Of a stretch of DNA of 64,000 nucleotides, positions 46,940-57,239 are shown piece after piece. The position numbers and the translations under genes are program-made. The notes beneath the pieces were generated by a model that was not told where the DNA came from, did no database searches, and worked only from the letters and a program-made list of their open reading frames with translations. Source of the stretch: Heterobilharzia americana (Eukaryota > Platyhelminthes > Trematoda > Strigeidida > Schistosomatidae); NCBI GenBank assembly GCA_944470555.2, contig CALYCZ020000054.1, positions 62,001 through 126,000 of the forward strand. The letters are read 5' to 3'. Within the stretch, counting starts at the first letter, position 1. Each line of letters starts with the position of its first letter.

Positions 46940-47760
46940 ATACTTATCGAGGTTCCCGTCTCGTCGTCTAACTTTACAGGGATCGGTCTTATCACATGAG
47001 ACTCCCGATTGGATATGGAATATTCTGATGGCATTCTCGTGCTAGATAAAGATGCTGACAAGATGCGTAGACTTTTGGACACTCTCAGTGACAACTTGAT
47101 AATATTTGGAATGCAAATAGTTGCTCCAGTACATGCCTCTTTTTGTGCCCTGTTCGAAAATAATGAATGAATTCGTTGAAAGCACTGACCACTTCACTTA
47201 CCTTAGAAGTTGGATTAGCCCTGATGAGCCAGCCACCGATGAAATCTATGCATAGGTACAAAAACTTGCTTGGTTTCCGCCCATTTACTCTGTTTATGGC
47301 GTTGCTGCGATAGCTGGCTGTCTACTAATGTTCGGGTGTACTGCGCTATAGTTAATTTCCTTTATTGTATGGCTGTGAAGCACTGATATTAGAAGCAGAG
47401 GAGATAAGAAGGTTTCGGATGTTCGATTATCGTCATCTTTGTAGCATAACTCATGCGTTGTCATGTTAATGCACCAGTAACATAGAAGTCAGACCTAAAG
47501 TTTTGGTCCAAAGAGAAAAGCCATTTGATGAGGTCATGAGTCTTCAGTGACTGAGATGGCTGGGACATGTGTCATGCACGTCTAGTCACTATCTCTACCA
47601 TCGCACACTGTTATCTGAAGTAGGTTCAGACTGGGAAAAGTAGGGACTATCAGACTAAAGAATGACACCAGTTCACAAGAGCCTACCGTCGCTCTGTATA
47701 TCCTACCAACAAGGAAGTCTGTGATCAAGGTTTCTGAAAATAGTGCACTTTTTAGAATCG
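46940..47760 (+). pseudogene. RTE-like LINE, RT end (relic)
   Basis: Decayed RTE-type blocks follow in order: LDKDADKMRRLLDTLSDN-like sequence near 47040-47100, FVESTDHFTYLRSWISPDEP (47170-47230), EALILEAEEIRRFRMFDYRH (47378-47438) and RWLGHV near 47560. Multiple frame changes and stops are present. The (TAA)n tail is absent. Confidence 0.75.
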
Positions 47761-48449
47761 CTAAAGTCTGTTCTGTGATATCACATTCTAGGTCTAGCCG
47801 TTCGTCCTTTAACCCTCGTATAACATTTTCTCAGTTTCAACTTTGTAAGAGTTCAAAGAGAGCAATAACAGGTTCGAAGTCACTTCCTAAACGCCTATAG
47901 GTAAGACCGGCTATCCTAATGCTCATATATGGGGTCTTGCTTCAAACTCTCTGAAGTAGACCCAAGTGTTCTTCTAGGATAGAGATATGCCAACTTTCTC
48001 TAACATGTCACCGTAGACAATATCGGAGATTCATTTAACTGTTTAAACTGTTCTGAAACTCCATAGCACGACTAGCAGACAGTGAGATGTAATTTTCAAA
48101 TTATGACTTATTAAAACTGATTCATCATTTAGTATTGGTATGAATATTAGAAGCATTCCACCAATTCATGTGTTGCTGCTTGTACGCCTAGATATGTGTC
48201 GATTGATATTAGTGATTTTCCTAACCATGTCAGTACGTTTTCAAGGCCTCTTTGGTAAGCACACACATCCCTGTCTCTCCCTAGTTCCCATCAGACGTTT
48301 ATTTCAACAGTATACAAAATGTCAAAAGGTCTTTTGATGATTGATAACTCTTTGATCCTTGGGGATGTAGAAGTGCACCATTGAATAGAAGTATGGGTTT
48401 CATTCACTATGTAGAAACTAACAAGAAGAAAGCGAGGATTCGATCCTTG
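47761..48449. other. Unassigned, possibly decayed LINE C-terminus on minus
   Basis: It is bounded on the right by a CR1-like RT piece on minus, so the downstream part of that LINE should lie here. No conserved block could be read with confidence. Confidence 0.3.
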
Positions 48450-48762
48450 CTCCCCGTCTCTTAACACGGAATTTCTTGGTCCATAAGGCAAATGGCTGAA
48501 ATCCCGAGTTTCATAAATAATCTGCTATGAACAGTCTTGACTAAAGTTTTACTTAGATCTATGAAGAATGATATCAGCAAGGTTTCCATCATCCAGATCC
48601 TTGTTTTTTCGTGAAACAGTTAGTTGAACAGACACAATGGAACACTATTTTTTCCAAGACTGTAAATTAGCTTTAAAGAATATTCTTCCTAAAATCTTAA
48701 CTACAGTAATTATTAGGCTTATCGGCCTATAATTCAATGAATGGCTTTCAAAACCCACTTGT
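48450..48762 (-). pseudogene. CR1-like LINE, RT start (relic, cut by gap)
   Basis: The minus-strand sequence next to the gap reads NYRPISLIITVVKILGRIFF followed by KANLQSWKK, the RT fingers block of CR1/Jockey-type LINEs. Sequence toward 48450 has further decayed RT pieces. The endonuclease of the same element is on the other side of the gap (49263-49840), in the correct order. Confidence 0.78.
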
Positions 48763-49262
48763 NNNNNNNNNNNNNNNNNNNNNNNNNNNNNNNNNNNNNN
48801 NNNNNNNNNNNNNNNNNNNNNNNNNNNNNNNNNNNNNNNNNNNNNNNNNNNNNNNNNNNNNNNNNNNNNNNNNNNNNNNNNNNNNNNNNNNNNNNNNNNN
48901 NNNNNNNNNNNNNNNNNNNNNNNNNNNNNNNNNNNNNNNNNNNNNNNNNNNNNNNNNNNNNNNNNNNNNNNNNNNNNNNNNNNNNNNNNNNNNNNNNNNN
49001 NNNNNNNNNNNNNNNNNNNNNNNNNNNNNNNNNNNNNNNNNNNNNNNNNNNNNNNNNNNNNNNNNNNNNNNNNNNNNNNNNNNNNNNNNNNNNNNNNNNN
49101 NNNNNNNNNNNNNNNNNNNNNNNNNNNNNNNNNNNNNNNNNNNNNNNNNNNNNNNNNNNNNNNNNNNNNNNNNNNNNNNNNNNNNNNNNNNNNNNNNNNN
49201 NNNNNNNNNNNNNNNNNNNNNNNNNNNNNNNNNNNNNNNNNNNNNNNNNNNNNNNNNNNNNN
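48763..49262. other. Assembly gap (500 N)
   Basis: A round-number gap within a CR1-like LINE. Its true length is unknown. Open frames across it are artefacts. Confidence 0.97.
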
Positions 49263-49840
49263 TAAGTCGCCTGAAGTTTCAATGACGCCCACTCTGGGGC
49301 ATGGTTACACTGGTTCCGCAGACATACCGCAAGCCGAAGACAACGTGGTTGCTGCTGTCCGAAGGGGCAGGGATTGGTAGGCCGTTAATAAAAGACTCCT
49401 CATTTACGAATCTAGTCTCACCGGGATAAAGCCTGAATCTCGCTCCGTTGCGCCACTGTTCTCACGTGTTCCGTACGCCCCAGATGTCCGTTCAGGTTGG
49501 GGAATCGGTGGCCAGAAATTAGCATGTGCCCCAGTTTATTAAAGCGGTCGATTGGTTCTAGCACCTGGTCATCACACTGCGCATCAGCAGATGGATTCCT
49601 GTAAATGAAACCCACCAAGCACCCCGTAACCTCGGACAGCCTCATGGCACACCAGATGACTCCTCGAGACATTCCAATTCTTAAATACGGATTTGCTGGA
49701 CTGGGAGAGAAGAGTTGGCGTAAGTCCCATCCCATCCCATCACCAGCCTTCCTGTCGTCACGAAACGGCATGGTGTCAGTAGCCGCCAGCACTTGGTCTG
49801 ACATGTCAGGAGAGGCCTGTGTCTCGGCAACACCTATGAG
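49263..49840 (-). pseudogene. CR1-like LINE endonuclease piece
   Basis: The minus-strand frame 49418-49804 shows RGVIWCAMRLSEVTGCLVGF then IYRNPSADAQCDDQVLEPID, RFNKLGHMLISGHRFPNLNG and GRTEHV. This matches the central part of APE-type LINE endonucleases ('..C.YR.PS.....D..LL..I......H.LI.GDFN.P.'). The catalytic GDFN is changed to GHRF, so it is inactive. Confidence 0.78.
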
Positions 49841-49979
49841 ATGAAAGAAAGTGTTTCTATCTGTGTCCCACAGTTCTTCGAGTTTATTAGTGCATTATCA
49901 AATGTTGACACTTGAGCGTTTTTCGTTGATTTCCCGTTTATTCTTCTGCTTTGGCCGGAATTATGGATAATTTATTTGC

Positions 49980-50690
49980 TTATTTGACAGGCTTGTGAGT
50001 GACTCGCCTGCCATGCTGTCCGTTCGACTTCCTTGCGGACTTGGTTTTGGCCTTCTTCATTTCCAGACTACCCTGGTGGAGCTTGTTTCCAGCGCATTCC
50101 ACCTTCCTAAACCCAACGGTTTTGACTGGAGTTGAAAACCGACTGCTCTTGTTTCGCGTAAATGATGTTAGTTCTCCACCACGAGCATCCCTGCTTGGCA
50201 TAACCTTTTCATTTTGTCTCATCTGTTGACGGCAAAATCCCAGTGAAGTACAGTAAATCAGTTTATGTCATTGAAATATTGGGGTGCATTATGCCAATCG
50301 CCAACTCAGTTCCCCGCCCTTGTCGGCGCGATGAGCATCTTTCTTTCGAGCGGTTACTGAACTCCAGAGCCGTCGCACTCAGGCTCTGCTTTCGAATTTT
50401 TTATATTCCCCTTCTTTAGATTTATTCTCAGCCTATTTTTAATTGCCGTTGACACGTCGATAATGCGCTCAAGAACATCTTTCAGCTCAGATCAACAAAG
50501 GCGGCAATGCCACTTGCGATCAGGCTTAGTGAGTTCAGTGAAATCAGCTCGCGTTAAATTTGTGCAAGCGTCAGGGAACCACCCGTAGCAGATATCACGC
50601 CACATACCCACCTGAACAGGTTGACAGAAGTCTAGCCTCCAACACATCTGCTGTTTAGCGACTGAGGCGGAAAATCGGTACAAATACTCT
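49980..50690 (-). pseudogene. CR1-like LINE ORF1 with PHD-like finger
   Basis: Lies upstream of the endonuclease on the same strand. At 50492-50683 the frame reads CWRLDFCQPVQVGMWRDICY then GWFPDACTNLTRADFTEL and KWHCRLC. This is the zinc-binding pattern of the PHD finger known from ORF1 of some CR1-like LINEs. One or two zinc ligands appear lost. At 49980-50222 a basic, Lys/Arg-rich frame follows, as in nucleic-acid-binding ORF1 tails. ORF1 proteins bind element RNA. Confidence 0.6.
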
Positions 50691-51469
50691 GAAAAACATA
50701 GAAAAAAGTAAAACCCTTAGCGTTACTAGGTTCAACCAAACTTGGAACAGAGGTTAGGTTCGTTATCCTAGTGACGACAGAAAAAGGCCCTAAAATTGGG
50801 CAAATTCATCTACCTTCAAGCTCGATAGGAATTCCTTTACTAAAAACGAGTGTTTTCAGTGCGTTTTCGGCTGCAGAAGCTAAAGTGCTATACCATCGTA
50901 AGATAACACTTCCTTTCAGAAAAGCGTGGCTCCCTTCTGTGTAGGTGCCTGTGTAGTAGTAGCAGGATGGTGGGAAAAGGTATGTGGGAATTGCCCGGAA
51001 GGCAATCTCAAAGAAACTACTATTAAGCAAGATAGAACACCATGTCAACGTAGAAAACACTTCAAGAATGATTTATTCTTTCTTTCTACAATTTCAGAGG
51101 CACTCGAAACCATAGAAGGAACACAACCGCAAAGTGTGTAGTTATCCGCCAGCATCGCCTGAGAAACAGGCACTTGTGGGCCTTGGTGCGACTCCTCCAT
51201 TAAACTTGGGAGTTCCTCGGAATCTCATCCCCAAAGTTTAGTGTCAAAGTGTGGTGAGAATTCCATCAAAGGATAGACTTGGGGCCATAAAACCCCCAGC
51301 AAAAACTCAGGGACTTTAATCCCACACTAACTTAAGGCACAGTAATTTAAAGCTTATTTTGTCTGACAGTGGTGAACAATGTTTCATTATCAAAAGGAAT
51401 TTAACATAAATGCGCACTACCAGGCAATATAAACCATTGCCTTGGAATAAAAAGCCTCGCGACCGCGAT
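50691..51469. other. Unassigned sequence
   Basis: Probably includes the 5' untranslated part of the CR1-like element on minus. No motif was read. Confidence 0.35.
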
Positions 51470-51605
51470 CTGATAGAGTTTAACAGTCTCCCCTCTGTAC
51501 TATTCAGGACTCTTGTTGATGTTTCGACATATATCAGTGTGATATTGCCTGTAAGCTGGCTTCCCTCATGTTAAGTTACTAAGGTGAGAATTAAAAATCT
51601 ATTTA
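51470..51605 (+). repeat. Dispersed repeat R2, 5' part only
   Basis: Similar to 56505-56640: shared blocks 'attcaggac', 'gtaagctggcttc-ctcatgt' (with t/a differences), and 'gagaattaaaaatctattta' against 'gagaataaaatattgattat'. It lies about 500 bases before the LINE endonuclease at 52.1 kb. Confidence 0.5.
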
Positions 51606-52099
51606 TCTGTTTCTCTGGTCATACCTCACATTTTAGTATTGGGTGTTATGCTACCACTTATCGCCTCAGTAAACCGATGAAGCGCAACATGCCACCGTCC
51701 AGCACCAGAACTAATCCTATGGGGTCTTATCATCCCTACCAGAACAAAGGACCAGGGTGCAACTCTTATGAGTATGACCCTAGGACCAGGTACATCAACC
51801 CGCCGGCCACCAACGTTATTATACCTGGACCTCGTGGTCTTTTGGGTCACCAAACGTCATGTACGACCTTTGGTATCCAGCTCACAATTCACAGGCACAA
51901 AGATTGAATCGTCCAAACTGGTACCCACCGACAACGAACTTCAATATGCAATACCACTAGGGAGAAAAGACGAGTTTTGATAGGCGAGCCGTCCCGCCCA
52001 ATGTCGCAAATCCATCCGCTGTCCTATTGACAAAATCAATGGGGAGTATTAGTTCACTTTTCACATACTTCGCTCATAGACGCACTACATGAAAATGAA
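51606..52099. other. Unassigned, Pro/Gly-rich frame
   Basis: The plus frame 51584-51907 and the overlapping frame 51768-51980 are rich in Pro, Arg and Thr. They could be the remains of an ORF1 of the LINE that follows, but no finger is visible. Confidence 0.35.
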
Positions 52100-54890
52100 C
52101 GTAATGAGATAGGTATGACTGATATCGCAAGTAAGTTCATCAGTCATAGAAGCCTATTTACATTACTGCTCATTAACGCACCTTCCCTACCTAAAAAATA
52201 TCCGCCTTCAAAACAACGGTTCTGATCACTAAACCGACGATACTACCTATAACTGAATCATGGTGTCCATCTAGCATCCTGGATGCAGACTTATCTATAG
52301 GTGGATGCATTCCCTATTGCACTAATCGAGATCATAAGCGTCGGGTGGCTGCCTCATTTACATATGCAACCAGGTTACGGCGAACAAGGTTGAAGACAAT
52401 GTACTAAGCGCAATACCTGACTCACTGTGAGTCACCTTACATAATGATAGGTTCGAAATGCCCATAGATTTTGTATATCGATTGCCACATTCAACAGCGA
52501 AAAGGGATAAACTTCTAGGTAAATCATTTGCTCATGCTTCCTCAAATAGCGCCAGTTTTAAATCGATTGGTGGTGACTTCAGTCTTCCTAAAATTAATTG
52601 GAAAGATGGTTGTTGTCTGCAGCGCTTCGCTGAGGCACTTGAAGTGATAGATCTTCATGGTTGGAAGCAACGTGTCTACGTGCCTACTTGCGGCGACATG
52701 TCGGACTTGGTATTTTGCCATGGCATAACCCAGCAACTACCATGTGAGTGGCGAATTTTCCGACAGCGACCACAGAGTGGTACTCTGTTGTCTACCTGTT
52801 CCGACACTAAATGCGGGTGGAAAGCAAGCCTTTCGGGTTACTGAATATCGCAGCTATAAAGGTACGGAGTGGAACCACACACAGAGCTTCTAAAGTTCTC
52901 CTTTAGGACGACTGCTTTACCACTGACTCAACAATAACCACGGTATCCCTTTTTTACAGGAATGTTACGTCGTGTCTGGATACTGTTGCTCCTTCGAAAA
53001 CAGTGAAACCACATCGCCACTAAGAATACATTCCGCCTATATACCACAAAAAGCTCAGTTGACTGTCAAATTTGCATCACTCCACTAAGGGTTTTTCTTC
53101 TCTGCAAGCGACCCATGATACCCTAAAATCAGTCAAAAGCTCACGTGCGCAAAAGCCTGAAATGATGAGTTACAAGCCCCTAGAACTAGTTCCAAGGCAT
53201 GCAGTCTAACATCACTTTCAAAGAAGCGCTTTCATACAAAAAGGGATATACGATACTTGCTTCATAACGGGGTAGTCTACAGCAACCCAGCCACGATTTG
53301 TGAATTATTTAGTGGCTGGTTTGGGAATTCCAGTTGTGAGAAGCAACCATTTTGCTACCGTAGAAGTTACTTGCAAAAGTATGGCCCAAGCCATCAAAAG
53401 CCTAAAACCTACAAAAGAATCGGAATAGACGATCTCGACTCAGTAGCCCCAAAGAATAGTGGACGGGACCTTCCCCCGGTTCCGCCTAAGTTGTTCACTC
53501 TTTCGATGGAAAATGGGACGTATACAACGGAATAGAAAACTAGCTTTGTCATTCCACACTAAGAAGCCGGGGACAAGGCTAGTGTCAGCAACTACAGGCT
53601 CATCACGAATTATGGAGAAAGTTGTAAAGACAGTATGTCTGATTACTTACTTGCAGAAGATTTTATAACCAAGTCTCAGCACGCCCTTATGAAAAGCATC
53701 ACGCATTACGTGTCATTTCGACCTCTTCAGCCTCATTACTAGTAGTCGTGAGGCACGCAAGATGGTCCCTGTACTGCACTTCGACATATCGAAAGCATTT
53801 ACCATGGTTTTGGATCATAAACTAAACGCATTAGGGGTTGGAAACCCCTTGCCAAGCTGGCTAAAGTCATTTCTCAGTTATCGCACTCGAGTAGCAAAAA
53901 TCAATTCAGTTCTGCCTACTCCGAGACACTTCACAAGTGGAGTCGTGCAAGGTAGCGTTCTCGGGCCTCCTTTGTTTATTATCCATGTTAATAATTCTTC
54001 CGACTGCTTTGCCACAGGTGACGCTTCTCTATATGCTGACGACCTAAAGTCGTTTGCTCTTGTCATAACCATGAGCTAGGTGACACTGACTGCTATTCGA
54101 CATGAATTACAAAAGCCTTCTTCTTGGCGTGCTGATACCCTTCTACAGTTTGACATCAACAAATGCGGATGGATCTGCATTGGTAACTGTAACCTTGGCT
54201 TGTTATTTGTAGCATCTGGACAACAGCCACCAAAACTTAGTTCTTAGGACGCAGATATTCCAGTGACTTGAATTTCTCTTAGCAGGCAGCGTATAGCGTA
54301 ACCAAGACACGCAGATACCTGGTATGCATCATTCGTAACCTTTATAGTACTGAATGAAGGGTCCTACCCTACAAAGTATGCATGCGTCCAATCCTAGAAT
54401 ACCGCTCGTTTGTCATGAGTAGCTTTAGAATAGACGGCAAACCAAAAACCGAAAGGGTTCAACACCACTTTACATTAATAACACCAGGAGCTGACTGCAG
54501 CTTTGACCACACATCTAGATGCAACATGTTAGGACTAGAACCTCTCTGGAAGAAGCGACTTAGAATCAATCTTATATTTTATTATAGACTGTTTTGTAGG
54601 CAAACGCGCCCACGCGGTCCAGAAACTAAAACAGTTGTTACATCCGCTTACAATACAAGTATTCATAAACTGTTGGCTAAACCTTAATGTTGTAAGACCA
54701 ATGTGCGAGGTAATATCTTCTTCAATAAGTTCCCTCACATCTGGAATAGACTTCCCGAGAAGAGACGCACTGCAGGTTCGTTATGTCTTTAGCTCCCCTC
54801 CTAATAAGATGCCCACAAATGGTGAGTCTGTCACTCGCTTGGTCATTCTTTATACGTTCTGGGCTAGTGAAAACATACTAGGACCCCCAA
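52100..54890 (+). pseudogene. CR1/Jockey-like LINE, endonuclease to C-terminus (relic)
   Basis: Endonuclease: LLINARSLPSKI near 52165-52205, SIGGDFSLPKINWKDG near 52560-52605, LHGWKQRVYVPTCGDMSDLV (52650-52710) and SDHRVVLCCLPVPTLN near 52760-52810. RT: ATICELFSGWFGN (53290-53330), KLFTLSMENGTYTTE (53490-53535), VPVLHFDISKAFTMVLDHKL (53765-53824), WLKSFLSYRTRVAKI, TSGVVQGSVLGPPLFIIHVN (53932-53991) and SLYADDLKSFA (intact YADD). Post-palm: MRPILEYRSFVMSSF (54382) and CNMLGLEPLWKKRLRINLIF (54520-54580), then HNCCKTNVRGNIFFNKFPHIW-like decayed sequence. Several frame breaks. It is the most complete CR1-like copy here and close to the 31.5-kb copy in sequence. Confidence 0.9.
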
Positions 54891-55169
54891 ACATGTAAAG
54901 TAGGGCTGTCACCAATCCCATGTACTTTTCACTTAATGTACCCTAACATTATTACACAGGGGCTTCGACCGCTAGTCCACTAGCTTAGGCTGTGTAGTCA
55001 GTGGAGTACACACTGGTAAAACATATATCACCCTGATGTAGAGTCAGTTTTCCCCGAACGTCCACAAATAAACACGGTATATCTCAAAACTTGTACAAAA
55101 CTTTACGTAGGAAAATCACAAGAGTTATTTTTGTATGCGTAAATTAAGGTGTGCATGCAGCTTAGGTGT
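54891..55169. other. LINE 3' region, unassigned
   Basis: Follows the RT C-terminus; no terminal repeat visible. Confidence 0.35.
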
Positions 55170-55552
55170 CTCTAAGAAGATAGGAACTTCCTGTTGAATG
55201 TGTTCTGACTTGTTCTTGTAATGCATTCAAAAACATTGACCATTCATTTTGTTAAGCTTCGTCCAGTTTGCTTGTACAACCGTACTTAACCACTCGTTTC
55301 GATTATGGTTACAATTGTATCTTTGTTTCGGATAGAAACTGAGGTGGCCGTTAATATCGAAGGTTTGTAATTAGGTTTTGTACATATATTTTGTTGTTAA
55401 GATCAATTTTCATAGGGTTCACTTATTGTTTGAACATACATTCGCTTTCTGGCAACCAGTTGTTTTGGATTTGGTCGGTTCTCGCCTTGGGTTTTGGGAA
55501 CTTCGAAAATTCATATCTTCGTTACGCGCTACTCAGCGGATCTGACGTAACA
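55170..55552 (+). repeat. BEL/Pao-type solo LTR
   Basis: Aligns with 37644-38076 over its whole length, including the exact terminal block 'gctactcagcggatc' and the final gtaaca. No BEL/Pao coding sequence adjoins on either side, so it is a solo LTR. It sits just downstream of a LINE 3' end. Confidence 0.78.
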
Positions 55553-56439
55553 CTTCCCTCTTCCCGATTTCGTCTTGTGCGGTATATCACTCTCCGCTTT
55601 CTGCCCATGCTTCCCTCCCTTTTCTTCTCTTTTCAGCTTAAGTTTGAAGAGAAAACCTTGAGCATGATTTCGACCGAAAATGTCAACTTACTGAATATAC
55701 CACTTCGAACTTGATACCAGGAATTATTGAGAGAATCCTTCAACTGGTTTTCCCCTACTGATTTTCAACTTTCCGAAAAGTCCCACAGCACAATCTTTGA
55801 GTTAACAACATCCTAGATGCAACCATGTACGAAAACCCAACTACAATAAATGGTCTAAAGTTTCTGGAAGGTCATAATGGCAGCGGAAACTTGGACAAAC
55901 AACTAAATCTAAGAAATAAACTAACCTAGTGGCTCCAAGTGAGACATGTTCGCAAGCAAACTTCTCCAGTACTTCATCTCATCTGACTCCGTTTCACAGA
56001 AGACAATTAAAAGTCAACAAACCTCTTCGATAGTGCTGTATGCCTCAATATGGATTCTATGTGCAAAACTCCATCACCATCGGATAATAGTCTTTCAAAT
56101 GTTTATTTCTTCGTACGGCAACAACTAATTCGGGTGGATTACATCTGTATTGCTGTGCAAGGTCACACTACAAGTGGGAAATGCGAGGACTTATATATTC
56201 ACATGGATCATATGGTTATGCTAACACATACCGTTACCCGAAATCGATGAAGTGAGTTTTCAGAAACATGTGAACTGATGTCAAAACAAACGTTTATCTG
56301 GCGAAACACGGAACTGTGCTACTACGCTAACCATCTAGGTCACACGTAGCGCAAACGTTGAATATTGTACGATTTTGTTCTCACCTTATTGTGGAAAAGG
56401 AATGGTGAGCGGAGATGGCCGAGACTCATAAACAGTCTG
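55553..56439. other. Unassigned sequence
   Basis: Short frames only; nothing recognised. Confidence 0.4.
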
Positions 56440-57050
56440 GCATTACTGAGAAGTGACACTTCTGTTCTTTTCATAACCTGCAGTCACTATCGATATCATG
56501 GTAAACCCTGATGCGATACCCTCCATATCATTCAGGACAGCTCAATTAATGGAGATTTCTCTACCATTATCGATTTGATGATGTCCATAAACTGGCTTCT
56601 CACATGTTTAACTCTTAGTCTGAGAATAAAATATTGATTATTTATTTCCACCAAGTAGTTAAGATTGGAATTCAGCATCAGATGTTCTCATCAAGTTGCT
56701 GCGAATGGGAAACGAAGGAAAAGCACGGACAGATACGGAGAGGGGAATTACTACGCTATCTAGTTTGGAGGAGAGAGAAGTCCCTATTCTTTGTTACCTA
56801 TTCGAAATTTATGTACATTTTCATGTATGCATGTACGTGGAGTCGACTACATAGTTTTTCCGTTATAATATTCTTAAAGTTTTCCATATTTGGCGTGTAT
56901 GGCATCGCTTTGAGAGGAAAGCAGTATACACTAAGTTCATTATACTGAGGAGGGAACCAGTACTCACGCCTTTGTATGCAATCGTAAACCCATCGGTGTA
57001 GGAGGAACTCGAGGACTTTAACAACTCTGGTTCATACATTTAGATGCCCA
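56440..57050 (+). repeat. Dispersed repeat R2, longest copy
   Basis: The right part (56630-57050) matches 29661-30090, and the left part (56505-56640) matches 51470-51605. This copy therefore links two segments that occur separately elsewhere. It contains 'aataaaatattga' near 56628, a possible polyadenylation signal on plus. Identity is unknown. Confidence 0.6.
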
Positions 57051-57239
57051 GGTACGTTCCTGGTGAACGCTATGGCTTGACCATGATTACGTCCCGACTG
57101 TTCCATTATACTTCGTATTTGTGGACATAATACGAATGTCAAGAAATTAAAGGACAACCGTGGACTGTAGGAATTCATTGAGTAGACATTGGAATTGAGA
57201 TGAGGATATGCAACTGCGAACACAGCGCAGCAGCCTATT

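Noticed and set aside
48420..48500. tRNA-like phrase (gaggattcgatccttgc)
   Set aside because: Resembles a B box or T arm, but no acceptor stem, D arm or anticodon arm could be formed around it.
48645..49292. Long frames of 174-215 codons around 49 kb
   Set aside because: They exist only because of the 500 N gap.
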